This document shows positions 33,327-41,921 of a DNA stretch of 64,000 nt, piece by piece. The stretch's first letter is position 1. Each line of letters begins with the position of its first letter. The position numbers and the translations under genes were made by a program. Source of the DNA: SZUA-36 sp963704855 (GTDB lineage Bacteria; Pseudomonadota; Gammaproteobacteria; Xanthomonadales; SZUA-36); assembly GCA_963704855.1 (NCBI GenBank), contig CAVPHY010000028.1, forward strand, positions 310,001 through 374,000, read 5' to 3'. The notes below the pieces were generated by a model. That model saw only the letters and a list, made by a program, of their open reading frames with translations, was not told where the DNA came from and did not search any database.

Positions 33327-34625
33327 ATGAACCTTATCTCGGATAGGACCTCTCTCATCGCCACCGAAAACGCGTTTAAAGTCGGGCCCTATATCGCGGC
33401 CCTGGAAAACGCCGGACATAAAGTTATCAAGTGCAACCTCGGTGAACCCGACTTCCCGCTGCCTGCACACGTGCGCGACGAGGTAAAGCGCCAATTGGAC
33501 CTGGATAACGTTCACTACACGGATCCGCAGGGTATTCTTCCGCTTAGGAAAGCGGTTGCCAAGTACATTGGCGAGGCGCGCGGTATCAGCATCACACCCG
33601 AACAGGTCGTGGTTTTTCCGGGCGGAAAGCCGCCCATTGGACTGTGCCAGCAAACCTACTGCAACCCGGGGGATGAAATCATTTACCCGAGCCCCGGTTT
33701 CCCTATTTATGAGTCGTTCATCAAGTATGTTGGCGCGATCCCGGTGCCACTCCATCTGCGCGAGGAACTGGGCTTCAGTTTTACCGGCGCGGATCTCGAG
33801 AAACTGATCACACCGAGGACCAAGCTCATCTTTATGAACTTCCCGTCCAATCCGACCGGCGGCGTGGCCTCGCAAGAACAACTGGAAGAGATCGCTGAGG
33901 TCATCAAGCGCAAATGCGACCCGAATATCCGCATCTATTCCGATGAGATCTATGAAAACATCCTCTTTGACGGCGCCAAAAACTATAGCATCGCTTCCGT
34001 CAAAGGCATGCAGGAAAAGACCATCATCGCGACCGGCGCCTCCAAGTCCTATTCGTGGACCGGCGGGCGGATTGGCTGGGTGGTTTTCCCGACAATCGAG
34101 GAAGCCCAGCTATTCAAGAACCTGAATATCAATTACTTCTCATGCATACCGCCCTATAACCAGGAAGGCGCCCGCGTGGCCGTCGAATCACCCCTGAGTA
34201 AGGGGTCGATCGCAGCCATGAACACCGCCTTTGAGGAGCGCAGGAATTTTGTGGTGAACGCCCTCAACAACATGCCCGGGGTTGAATGCCAGTTGCCCAA
34301 GGGTGCGTTCTACGTGTTCCCGAACATCGCCGGTGTCGTCAGGAATATGAAGATCGATGAAGCCTATGCGGCGATGCCTGATGATGTCCGCAAGAAGACC
34401 AGTCCATCCACGTTGTTCCAGATGTTCCTGTTGTGGGAGTACAAGGTGGCAACCATGGACCGCAAATCGTTCGGGCAAATTGGCGCGTCCAACATGCATT
34501 ACCTGCGGCTTTCAATCGCAACCGGTCTGGAAGACCTGAAAATTGGTATGGAACGCATGGCCGCTGCCATAGCCGACGAAGCTGGTTTTGCACAATTTAT
34601 TGAAAAACAAGAACACTTTTCTTAG
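33327..34625 (+). CDS. PLP-dependent class I/II aminotransferase
   Basis: The 432-residue fold-type I aminotransferase has GEPDFPLPAHVRDEV, the MNFPSNPTGGVAS loop, IYSDEIYENILFDG and the Schiff-base lysine in GASKSYSWTGGRIGW. These match the aspartate aminotransferase superfamily (aspartate/aromatic/alanine-type), subgroup unclear. It is longer than the usual ~400 residues, with an insertion near residues 335-360 (PNIAGVVRNMKIDEAYAAMPDDVRKKTS). Only 11 nt separate it from the transketolase-like gene, so they form an operon divergent from the corrinoid cluster. The substrate is unknown. Confidence 0.9.
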   Translation: MNLISDRTSLIATENAFKVGPYIAALENAGHKVIKCNLGEPDFPLPAHVRDEVKRQLDLDNVHYTDPQGILPLRKAVAKYIGEARGISITPEQVVVFPGGKPPIGLCQQTYCNPGDEIIYPSPGFPIYESFIKYVGAIPVPLHLREELGFSFTGADLEKLITPRTKLIFMNFPSNPTGGVASQEQLEEIAEVIKRKCDPNIRIYSDEIYENILFDGAKNYSIASVKGMQEKTIIATGASKSYSWTGGRIGWVVFPTIEEAQLFKNLNINYFSCIPPYNQEGARVAVESPLSKGSIAAMNTAFEERRNFVVNALNNMPGVECQLPKGAFYVFPNIAGVVRNMKIDEAYAAMPDDVRKKTSPSTLFQMFLLWEYKVATMDRKSFGQIGASNMHYLRLSIATGLEDLKIGMERMAAAIADEAGFAQFIEKQEHFS

Positions 34626-34636
34626 GGAGAAATTAA

Positions 34637-36967
34637 ATGTCATTCTCACTCAATCTGAAGGACCGTGGTACCGAGTTCATTTCACTCGACCCCGATGCCA
34701 AGCGTTCGCTGCCTGCCAAAGACCGTGACAGCCTGGAGTTTTACGACCTGATTTACAGAACGCTGTGCGCCGTGATGTTCAACCACGCGTCTTCCGGGCA
34801 TCCAGGCGGTAGTATTTCCAGTGGGCGGATCGTTGAATCACTCATCTTCAACCAGATGAACTATGACTTCTCCAACCCGATGGACCGGACTGCGGACATT
34901 ATCTCCTATGCGGCAGGTCACAAGGCCCTTGGCCTGTACGCGATGTGGGCCTTGCGCAATGAAGTCGTCCGCCAGACCCACTCCGAGTTATTACCGGAAG
35001 TTCGTCAGCAGTTAAGGCTCGAAGACCTGCTGGGGTTCAGAAAGAACCCGATTACCCGCACGCCCCTGTTTGTGGAGTTTGGCTCGAAACCGCTGGATGG
35101 CCACCCGACACCCGAGACCCCGTTCGTCTGGTTGTCGACCGGCCCGAGTGGTGTCGGTGTTGCGACCACGGTGGGACTGGCGCTGACCCTGAAAGACATG
35201 CACGGCGATGATGCCCCCAATGTGCATATTATCGAAGGTGAGGGCGGTATGACGCCTGGTCGCGTGGCCGAGGCGCTGGCTGCTGCAGCCAGTTCCGGTC
35301 TGGACAATCTCTTTTTCCACGTCGACTGGAACCAGTCCGCCATCGATTCAGATGCAGTCACACGTGAAGGTGACAAACCCGGTGATTATGTGCAGTGGGA
35401 TCCCTGCGATTTTCTGCTGGTTCACGGTTTTAACGTCATTTACGTACCGGACGGATTTGATTTTGCCCAGGTTCGCGAGGCGCAAAAGAAAGCCCTGGCG
35501 CTGAAAAATGGCCGGCCTACCGGTCTTGTCTACCGTACCGTCAAAGGCTGGAAATACGGTATCGAGGGCAGGAAATCCCACGGTGGCGGTCACAAATTCT
35601 ATAGCGACGAATACCTGCAGGCCCTGAAGCCTTTTGAAGATGTGTTTGGCGTGAGCTTCCCGCGCTTTGAAGGTGAGAAGACTGCGGCCAATATCGAGCA
35701 GGCCTATTACGACTCGCTGCTGACGATTCGCGAGGTGCTTGCATCCAACGAGGAACTGACCGAACGCCTGGGTGACTGGATTGCCAAAAGCAAGCAAAGA
35801 CACGAGGCTTCACCGAGACCATTGCGTAGCAATGCACCCGACCTTGGCAAACTGTACGAGGCAAATGCCATTTCACCCTTTGATCGCCCCGCCGCATGTA
35901 CCTATGAAACCGGCTCGGCGCAAACCCTGAGGGGTTCGCTGGCCGACGGCCTGAACCACGTCAATATACTGACCAATGGTGCGGTTCTCGCGGCGGCAGC
36001 CGACCTTTATGGCTCAACCAATATCTCAAGTATCGGCGCCGGTTTCGGTTCGGGTTTCTGGCATCCGACCAAGAACCCGGAATCCCGGTTATTCTCAGCC
36101 GGCGGTATTACCGAGGACGCCATGGGCGGAATCTGCTCGGGTATCTCGACCATGGGTTACCAGATGGGTGTCGGTTCTTCCTACGGCGCCTTCATCGCGC
36201 CGCTTAATACCATCTGCGCCAAGACCCACGGCATCGGTCAGCAGACCTTGCGGCACCGTGCCCCCGACGAGCCCAACAGGACCTTCGTGATCGTCTGCGG
36301 CCACGCCGGTGTGAAGACCGGTGAAGATGGCCCGACCCATGCGGAACCACAAGCCCTGCAGGTTTTGCAGGAGAACTTCCCGGGTGATGTGATGATCAGC
36401 CTCACACCGTGGGACCCGAACGATCTATGGCCGCTGACAGCAGAATCCCTGCTGCAACGCCCGGCCGTGCTGGCAGCCTATGTGACCCGGCCTTCAGAGG
36501 TCATGCTCGACCGAAAAGCACTGGGACTGGCGCCCGCTGAGGATTCCGTCAAGGGTGTGTACAAACTGCTGGCGGCCAATGGTAAACCAGATGGCACCAT
36601 CGTCTACCAGGGCAGTGAAGTGGCCTACGCCTTTGCCGCGGGTGTATTGCCGAGGCTGAAGGAAAAGGGTATCAACCTGGATGTTTACTACGTCGCCAGT
36701 GCCGAGCTTTTCGACCGCCTGGATGCGCAGGAGAGAAAGGCGATTTATCCTTACTCAAGTGCAAGCTCGGCGATGATGTTCTCGGGATTCACTGCAGCCA
36801 CCACCTACCGCTGGATCATGTCCGAGCGCGGCAGGGAATTCACCATGTATCCGTGGAAGTCGGGTTACTTCCTCGGCAGCGGCCAGGGTGATGTCTGTCT
36901 CGAGCAGGCGGGTATGCATGCCGAGGCGCAACTGAAGACCATACAGAAGTTTATTTCTGGCAAGTAG
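34637..36967 (+). CDS. Transketolase-like TPP enzyme, atypical
   Basis: This 776-residue protein has the three-domain transketolase plan: N-terminal NHASSGHPGGSISSG and AAGHKALGLYA, the TPP-binding segment, and a C-terminal half with TGEDGPTHAEPQ and YPYSSASSAMMFSGF. Two points are odd. It is about 100 residues longer than ordinary transketolase, and the Mg/TPP motif reads EGEGGMTPGR...DWNQ instead of GDG...NN, with Glu in place of the magnesium-binding Asp. A ribosome site (AGGGAG) precedes the ATG. Pairing with an aminotransferase suggests a dedicated two-step pathway, perhaps transamination to a keto donor followed by ketol or aldehyde transfer. A strong terminator follows. Confidence 0.85.
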   Translation: MSFSLNLKDRGTEFISLDPDAKRSLPAKDRDSLEFYDLIYRTLCAVMFNHASSGHPGGSISSGRIVESLIFNQMNYDFSNPMDRTADIISYAAGHKALGLYAMWALRNEVVRQTHSELLPEVRQQLRLEDLLGFRKNPITRTPLFVEFGSKPLDGHPTPETPFVWLSTGPSGVGVATTVGLALTLKDMHGDDAPNVHIIEGEGGMTPGRVAEALAAAASSGLDNLFFHVDWNQSAIDSDAVTREGDKPGDYVQWDPCDFLLVHGFNVIYVPDGFDFAQVREAQKKALALKNGRPTGLVYRTVKGWKYGIEGRKSHGGGHKFYSDEYLQALKPFEDVFGVSFPRFEGEKTAANIEQAYYDSLLTIREVLASNEELTERLGDWIAKSKQRHEASPRPLRSNAPDLGKLYEANAISPFDRPAACTYETGSAQTLRGSLADGLNHVNILTNGAVLAAAADLYGSTNISSIGAGFGSGFWHPTKNPESRLFSAGGITEDAMGGICSGISTMGYQMGVGSSYGAFIAPLNTICAKTHGIGQQTLRHRAPDEPNRTFVIVCGHAGVKTGEDGPTHAEPQALQVLQENFPGDVMISLTPWDPNDLWPLTAESLLQRPAVLAAYVTRPSEVMLDRKALGLAPAEDSVKGVYKLLAANGKPDGTIVYQGSEVAYAFAAGVLPRLKEKGINLDVYYVASAELFDRLDAQERKAIYPYSSASSAMMFSGFTAATTYRWIMSERGREFTMYPWKSGYFLGSGQGDVCLEQAGMHAEAQLKTIQKFISGK

Positions 36968-36985
36968 CCGGGATAGACGACCAGT

Positions 36986-37023
36986 AATAAAGCCGGGTGC
37001 CTTTTGGCGTCCGGCTTTATTTT
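36986..37023 (+). terminator. Intrinsic terminator after the transketolase-like gene
   Basis: AATAAAGCCGG (36986-36996) pairs perfectly with CCGGCTTTATT (37011-37021). The stem extends through GCC/GGC around a TTTT loop and ends in a short T-run. The symmetrical A/T ends allow it to work in both directions, also closing the leftward operon arriving from the protease gene. Confidence 0.85.
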
Positions 37024-37077
37024 GGGGAACACGATCGTTGAGAGTGCCGTTCCTAATGATCAGAACGACTGTTTGCC

Positions 37078-40000
37078 CTAATCGCTGACGTTTTGAAACT
37101 CCACGGGGACCGGTTGCTCCGTAATGATCTCGCGTGGAACCAGCGGTGCACCATCGGCATCGCCAATGCCGCCGAACAGCAGGTTGTTCCAGTCGTTATA
37201 GTCGGTCAGGGTGGTAAACGTCCCATTGCAGCTGCCATTTCCTGAGGGGTTGATATCAAAGGCTATTAAGCTTTCAATGCCGTTAACGCCATTCCAGTCG
37301 TAGGGGAAGCCGGGGCCGCAGGTGCCATTGTTCTCATTCAGGCTATTTTCATTCAGGCTGATGCGATCACCAACTGAAAAACTGAGCACACCGTTTCCCG
37401 ATGGTGTGCAGTCATTGTCTATACCGGAAAATTGGTACTTGTAGTTCATCACCGAGTTGTAGTTGGGCTTGTAGTTACAGGCTTCATTTCCACCATGGTG
37501 AAGGTTAAGGTTGTGCCCGACCTCATGAAGAATGGTATTCGCCACATTGCTATTATTGTTGGCACAGTAAAGGGAAACGATCAGATCGTCGCCTGGCAGT
37601 TCAGCTTGTCCTGAACTGCTGCTATTGGTGTCATAGCGATGCGGCAGCAGCACATAATGAAAATAACCATGGCGGTTGGCGGCGAAATTGGCTGCCTTGT
37701 AGCCCAGGAAATCGGAGCCACCGACACCACCGGCGATCACACCGTCTGCATCACTGATCAGGTTGCCACCGGTAAAGACGCCGCCCTGGCCATAATCACT
37801 GATCAGGTTTACCCCGTTTGTGATTCCGGGGTTTGCAACGGGTGATGTGGAAAACGCCGTGGTCGCCATTGCAATGGCTGTTGCGCTTGGGCGGTGTGTA
37901 TGTGAGCTACACTCATTACTATCGTTAAACCAGTCATACTCGAGCAACAGGTCCTTGCGCAACGGGTTGGTTCCCATGGCTGGGAGGTTAAGCCCGGCAA
38001 GCGTTCCAAGCACCTCGTCACCATCCTTGATGCCATCCCCATCCGTATCCGGGTTGTTGGGATTGGTGCCGGTATTGCTTGCATCAATATAGATACCGGT
38101 ATTGGTTTCGGCAGAATCAAATAAACGGTCATTATCTGAATCTACCGGCGTCACCACTGTGATCTGCACGGCGGTTGAACACTGGTTAGCCGTATTCACC
38201 TCGCCTGCCACGGTATCGACACAGGCGCCGATCCAATAGTTGCCATTAACACCGGGGGCAGTCGTCGCCAGGTTTTGGGCTGAATCGGCAGCGGGCGCCA
38301 GGCCCGGGATGGCGTCCGTTCCCAATGGCGTATCGTCAGTTGCAATCACGTTGTCGTTTGAAAGGTAATAACGCAGGGTGGTGGTTGCAGAATCCCCATC
38401 ACCTTCGTTCCTTGCGGTTGCGTTGATGGTATAGGCCTGGTTCTGAGCCAGGTTGGTGTTGCTGACACCCGGGCTGACAACCACCAGGTCCGGGACCAGC
38501 ACCGGCGTTCCACCTTCGAAACTATCGGCGAAAATAAAATCACCGAGTGGCGAATCAATACCCGTGCAGGTCAGCGGGTAACTCACCTGCGCTTCATCCG
38601 TATCATTGGTTGCCACATCCAGGGACGCCTGTTTCAAACCCAGCGAATCCGGTTCGCAGGTAACTGACAGGTTGGTGGATCCCGCAGCAATTACAGGGCT
38701 TGGGCAGGCAACCAGGTTGAATTGACTGGCGTTTGGTCCGCTGATATTGCAGACCAGCGTCAGGTCGGCGGTACCCAGGTTGTCCACGTTGACCAAAGCC
38801 GGGTTGCTGGTGGTGTTGGTGACGATATTCCCGAATGTGAGTGTAGTATCGGCTTCGGGTGTCGATGAGAACTCCGGCTCTGAACCCGCTGCCCTGGTCA
38901 CGTTGACAAGTATGCCGCCGGGGTAGGGCGACTCATCCGGATCGTTTGAATTGACCAGCAGGCGTGTCTGAACCAGGCCATCCGGGGCAAGGTTGTAATC
39001 AACCATGACGCTGACGATCACCAGCTCACCCGGTTGAACACCAAAAGGCGCTTCGGGTGACCAGCTGATCCACGGTGCGGCTGTTTCCCGGGTTATGGAT
39101 GTGACTGAAAGGTCTACGGGGCCGTCATTGCGAACTCCGAACGTTGTCCGCGGTTCGCCAATGGCAAGATCCAGGTTGATACGCGGCATACCGGTCTCGA
39201 TGCCACCGCTTCTCAAATCATCGACCAGAGTTGCTGAACTTTGAAGCGCGGAAAGGACCTCGCTGACAGTGGCATTGGGGTTTATCTGTTTCATGACGGC
39301 CCAGGTGCCTGCAATATGTGGCGTCGCCATGGAAGTGCCCTGCTTGCTGCCCACGTTATCGCCCGGTATTGAGGAGTTGATACTGACACCGGGTGCCAGC
39401 AGGTGTATCTGCGGATAGATGTTGGAGAACGAGGCGATGGCATCACTATCGGTTGTCGCGCCCACGCTGATCGCGTTGGAAATGCAGCCGGGTGCGCTGA
39501 TGCTGTCTCTCGAGCCATCGTTACCGGCGGCAATCACCGTGGCAATACCGACGGACCGAAGGTTCTCGATAGCGGCTTTGACGGCCACGTTATCTTCGTC
39601 ACAGCTGGCCTGGTCGGAATACTCCCCGCCCCCCAGGCTCATATTGACCGCGGCTATGTCCATGCTGCCCGCTAGCTCCAACACGCGCTCCATGGCGGCT
39701 ATCTGGTCAGAGCTAAAGGAAGCCGTGCACGGGGCTTGCCCCGCACCGCAGGCGTCCTCTGTCAGGAACTTACTGAATACCTGCATGGCGATGATGTCCG
39801 CCCCGCGGGCCACGCCGAAATTCGGTCCGGTTTCATCATTTCCGGCAACCGTGCCCGCCACGTGTGTGCCGTGGTCGCAACCGGCGACAGAGAGGTCACA
39901 ATTCAAACCCGAATCAGCAGCAGTTGAACTGCTTGCACCACCCGGGCACCACGATTCGAAAAAACCGGGTTCATTGGTGCCATAACAGGCCTCGGCCACC

Positions 40001-41664
40001 ACTTTGCTGACCGGCGTGTTAAACCAGGAATGGGTGTTGTCCACGCCCGTATCCAGCACGGCCACGGCCCAGCCGCTGCCGTCATAGCCCTCGGCCCACG
40101 CAACTGGAGAACCAATTACCGGGTTACTGCTGGCCATGGATACCTTGCTTATCCGGTCTTCGGTAATGCTCGCGACCAGCGGTGATCGGGTGAGGTAATC
40201 CAGTGTGGCCTGGTCTGCTGTCAATGCCATAAATGGCACGGTCGCGAACTGCCGCCTGATTTGTGCATTCAGACCGTTCAACTCACCGGCCAGCAGGTTG
40301 CCCTGGGCACGGATACCCTGGTGCTGCTCTTCGGCCTGGGTTGCTGATAGCTTGCCTTCAGGTTGAACTGACAGGTTCAGGCCGACAATCAGGTTTGCAT
40401 TGCCGGTGTTCTGAATCCGGGAAGAGAGCCTGGTCAGGGTGTCCTGCGTGATTTTCGGACGGCTGATGACCTCGCTGACCGCTGCTCCATTCGTTTCCTG
40501 ACCAGCCGGTTCCTGTACAAAGTCAAGGCTAAGCGGGCTGATACTGATATCCGGGTCGGAACCAACACCAATGGGTACTGCATCGTAGTTCACATGGTTG
40601 TTGGGGTCCGCGTCGACAACGGTGAGGATGGCGCCAATGTAATAATTTCCATCGGGTAAATCGTCGGGCAAGGGTCCCGATGTCTGGTAGTAATGGTTCG
40701 TGCCGGGATCAAGTGGGTCACGGTCATTATATCCAAGCAAAATATCACTTGGAGTAATGGTCGTGTCGGTAGAAATGTAGAAGGTGATTGTGTAGGCTGT
40801 GGATACACCGCCGCCGATATTTCGCGTCAAATTGAGTATGTCAATGGTATCGCCGGCCGCATACTCACCGTCGGTGACATCAATCAGTTGCAGGGCCAGG
40901 TCTGCCTCATCGCCAACAGCAACAATATCCCAGTACATCTGCAAGGTGGAAAGATCGAACCCGGCAATGTCATCCCCGTTAAGACCTAAATTGGCGCTGC
41001 CGGACAGCTCGGTGGAGTTGCTTGTATCGTATATGCCCAAACTCGCCAGTAGGGCGCCAGCGCTGTTTAGAACGTTAACACCGGAGTCCAGCACCGTAAA
41101 ACTGTAACCGGGCGTAATGGCGTCGGAACCACCATCTATGGTGCCAACGTCCAGTATCCAGGAAGTGAATACCTCGCCGAGCCAGTCAGAATCCACCCAT
41201 GGCTCGTTATCTAAAGCAGAATCGATAGCCGTGACTTCTACGACGTAGCGTTCAACCCCACCGCCGAGATCAATGATTCCTTCTGTGACATTGAATGACC
41301 CGCCAACACTTCCGTAGGTATTCCCACCGCCGGATTCATCAGTACCATCAAAAGTATGTGCGGTTGGCGCGCCAATCGATGATGCGTAGTAAAACTGATT
41401 CAAATTATCCATGAGCCAGGGCGCCAGCGAATAGGAGTCGCCAAAGGCAGCGGGGTTTACAATGTTTTCCGGCTTGAGTAGAGACCCCATTTTTTGGTCT
41501 TTTGAGGGGGAAGCCAGCGATATGGCCGTTCTACGTCCCTGGTCCTGGGGGTTCGCAACTTGTTTGCTGCTCAAAATTTGCGCGTTGGCATTGATTACCA
41601 TGGATGCCGATAAAACAAGAAGACCAGCACACAGTAGGAGTTTGTAGTGACTATAGGTGTTCAT
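37078..41664 (-). CDS. Giant exported protein with subtilisin (S8) and metzincin-like protease domains
   Basis: A strong ribosome site (AAGGAAGG) fixes the start at 41664, giving 1528 residues with a signal peptide (cleavage near NANA). In order: a beta-rich N-terminal region; a CARDB-like domain (about 250-370); an S8 subtilisin domain with Asp538 (VLDTGVD), His598 (DHGTHVAG) and Ser778 (GTSMATPH); Ig-like spacers; an internal FIFADSFEGG motif; a second CARDB domain; a thrombospondin-3-like calcium stretch (DSDNDRLFD...NPDTDGDGIKDGDEV); and a metalloprotease domain with HEVGHNLNLHH (1380-1390) and a Met-turn SVMNY (Met1406). Both active sites look intact. It is likely a secreted degradative enzyme. 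A promoter was not recognised. Confidence 0.9.
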   Translation of the reverse strand: MNTYSHYKLLLCAGLLVLSASMVINANAQILSSKQVANPQDQGRRTAISLASPSKDQKMGSLLKPENIVNPAAFGDSYSLAPWLMDNLNQFYYASSIGAPTAHTFDGTDESGGGNTYGSVGGSFNVTEGIIDLGGGVERYVVEVTAIDSALDNEPWVDSDWLGEVFTSWILDVGTIDGGSDAITPGYSFTVLDSGVNVLNSAGALLASLGIYDTSNSTELSGSANLGLNGDDIAGFDLSTLQMYWDIVAVGDEADLALQLIDVTDGEYAAGDTIDILNLTRNIGGGVSTAYTITFYISTDTTITPSDILLGYNDRDPLDPGTNHYYQTSGPLPDDLPDGNYYIGAILTVVDADPNNHVNYDAVPIGVGSDPDISISPLSLDFVQEPAGQETNGAAVSEVISRPKITQDTLTRLSSRIQNTGNANLIVGLNLSVQPEGKLSATQAEEQHQGIRAQGNLLAGELNGLNAQIRRQFATVPFMALTADQATLDYLTRSPLVASITEDRISKVSMASSNPVIGSPVAWAEGYDGSGWAVAVLDTGVDNTHSWFNTPVSKVVAEACYGTNEPGFFESWCPGGASSSTAADSGLNCDLSVAGCDHGTHVAGTVAGNDETGPNFGVARGADIIAMQVFSKFLTEDACGAGQAPCTASFSSDQIAAMERVLELAGSMDIAAVNMSLGGGEYSDQASCDEDNVAVKAAIENLRSVGIATVIAAGNDGSRDSISAPGCISNAISVGATTDSDAIASFSNIYPQIHLLAPGVSINSSIPGDNVGSKQGTSMATPHIAGTWAVMKQINPNATVSEVLSALQSSATLVDDLRSGGIETGMPRINLDLAIGEPRTTFGVRNDGPVDLSVTSITRETAAPWISWSPEAPFGVQPGELVIVSVMVDYNLAPDGLVQTRLLVNSNDPDESPYPGGILVNVTRAAGSEPEFSSTPEADTTLTFGNIVTNTTSNPALVNVDNLGTADLTLVCNISGPNASQFNLVACPSPVIAAGSTNLSVTCEPDSLGLKQASLDVATNDTDEAQVSYPLTCTGIDSPLGDFIFADSFEGGTPVLVPDLVVVSPGVSNTNLAQNQAYTINATARNEGDGDSATTTLRYYLSNDNVIATDDTPLGTDAIPGLAPAADSAQNLATTAPGVNGNYWIGACVDTVAGEVNTANQCSTAVQITVVTPVDSDNDRLFDSAETNTGIYIDASNTGTNPNNPDTDGDGIKDGDEVLGTLAGLNLPAMGTNPLRKDLLLEYDWFNDSNECSSHTHRPSATAIAMATTAFSTSPVANPGITNGVNLISDYGQGGVFTGGNLISDADGVIAGGVGGSDFLGYKAANFAANRHGYFHYVLLPHRYDTNSSSSGQAELPGDDLIVSLYCANNNSNVANTILHEVGHNLNLHHGGNEACNYKPNYNSVMNYKYQFSGIDNDCTPSGNGVLSFSVGDRISLNENSLNENNGTCGPGFPYDWNGVNGIESLIAFDINPSGNGSCNGTFTTLTDYNDWNNLLFGGIGDADGAPLVPREIITEQPVPVEFQNVSD

Positions 41665-41865
41665 AAGCGCCTTCCTTGGTTGGGTTGTGAAACCGTAAAT
41701 GAACCTGCGGCCCCTACGTCTCATGAGGCATCTTACAAAACTAGGTATGTAAAAGAAACTGTAACAGCGCTTGCCAGTCGTAACGGCCCTTATGGTATTC
41801 ACCGCATTTTGGGCCAGAGGAATACGTGCAAATAAGGTATCTTGAAGCAGACTGAGTAAAAAGAT

Positions 41866-41899
41866 GCAAAAAAAAGGCCGGGCATAATGCCCGGCCTTT
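41866..41899 (-). terminator. Intrinsic terminator of the cohesin-like gene
   Basis: On the minus strand AAAGGCCGGGCAT and ATGCCCGGCCTTT form a perfect stem about the sequence centre, followed by a run of eight Ts. It lies 22 bp after the stop codon of the IPTL-CTERM gene and should end the dockerin-cohesin operon. Confidence 0.9.
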
Positions 41900-41921
41900 C
41901 TCGTCTATCAGCTATCAGTGC

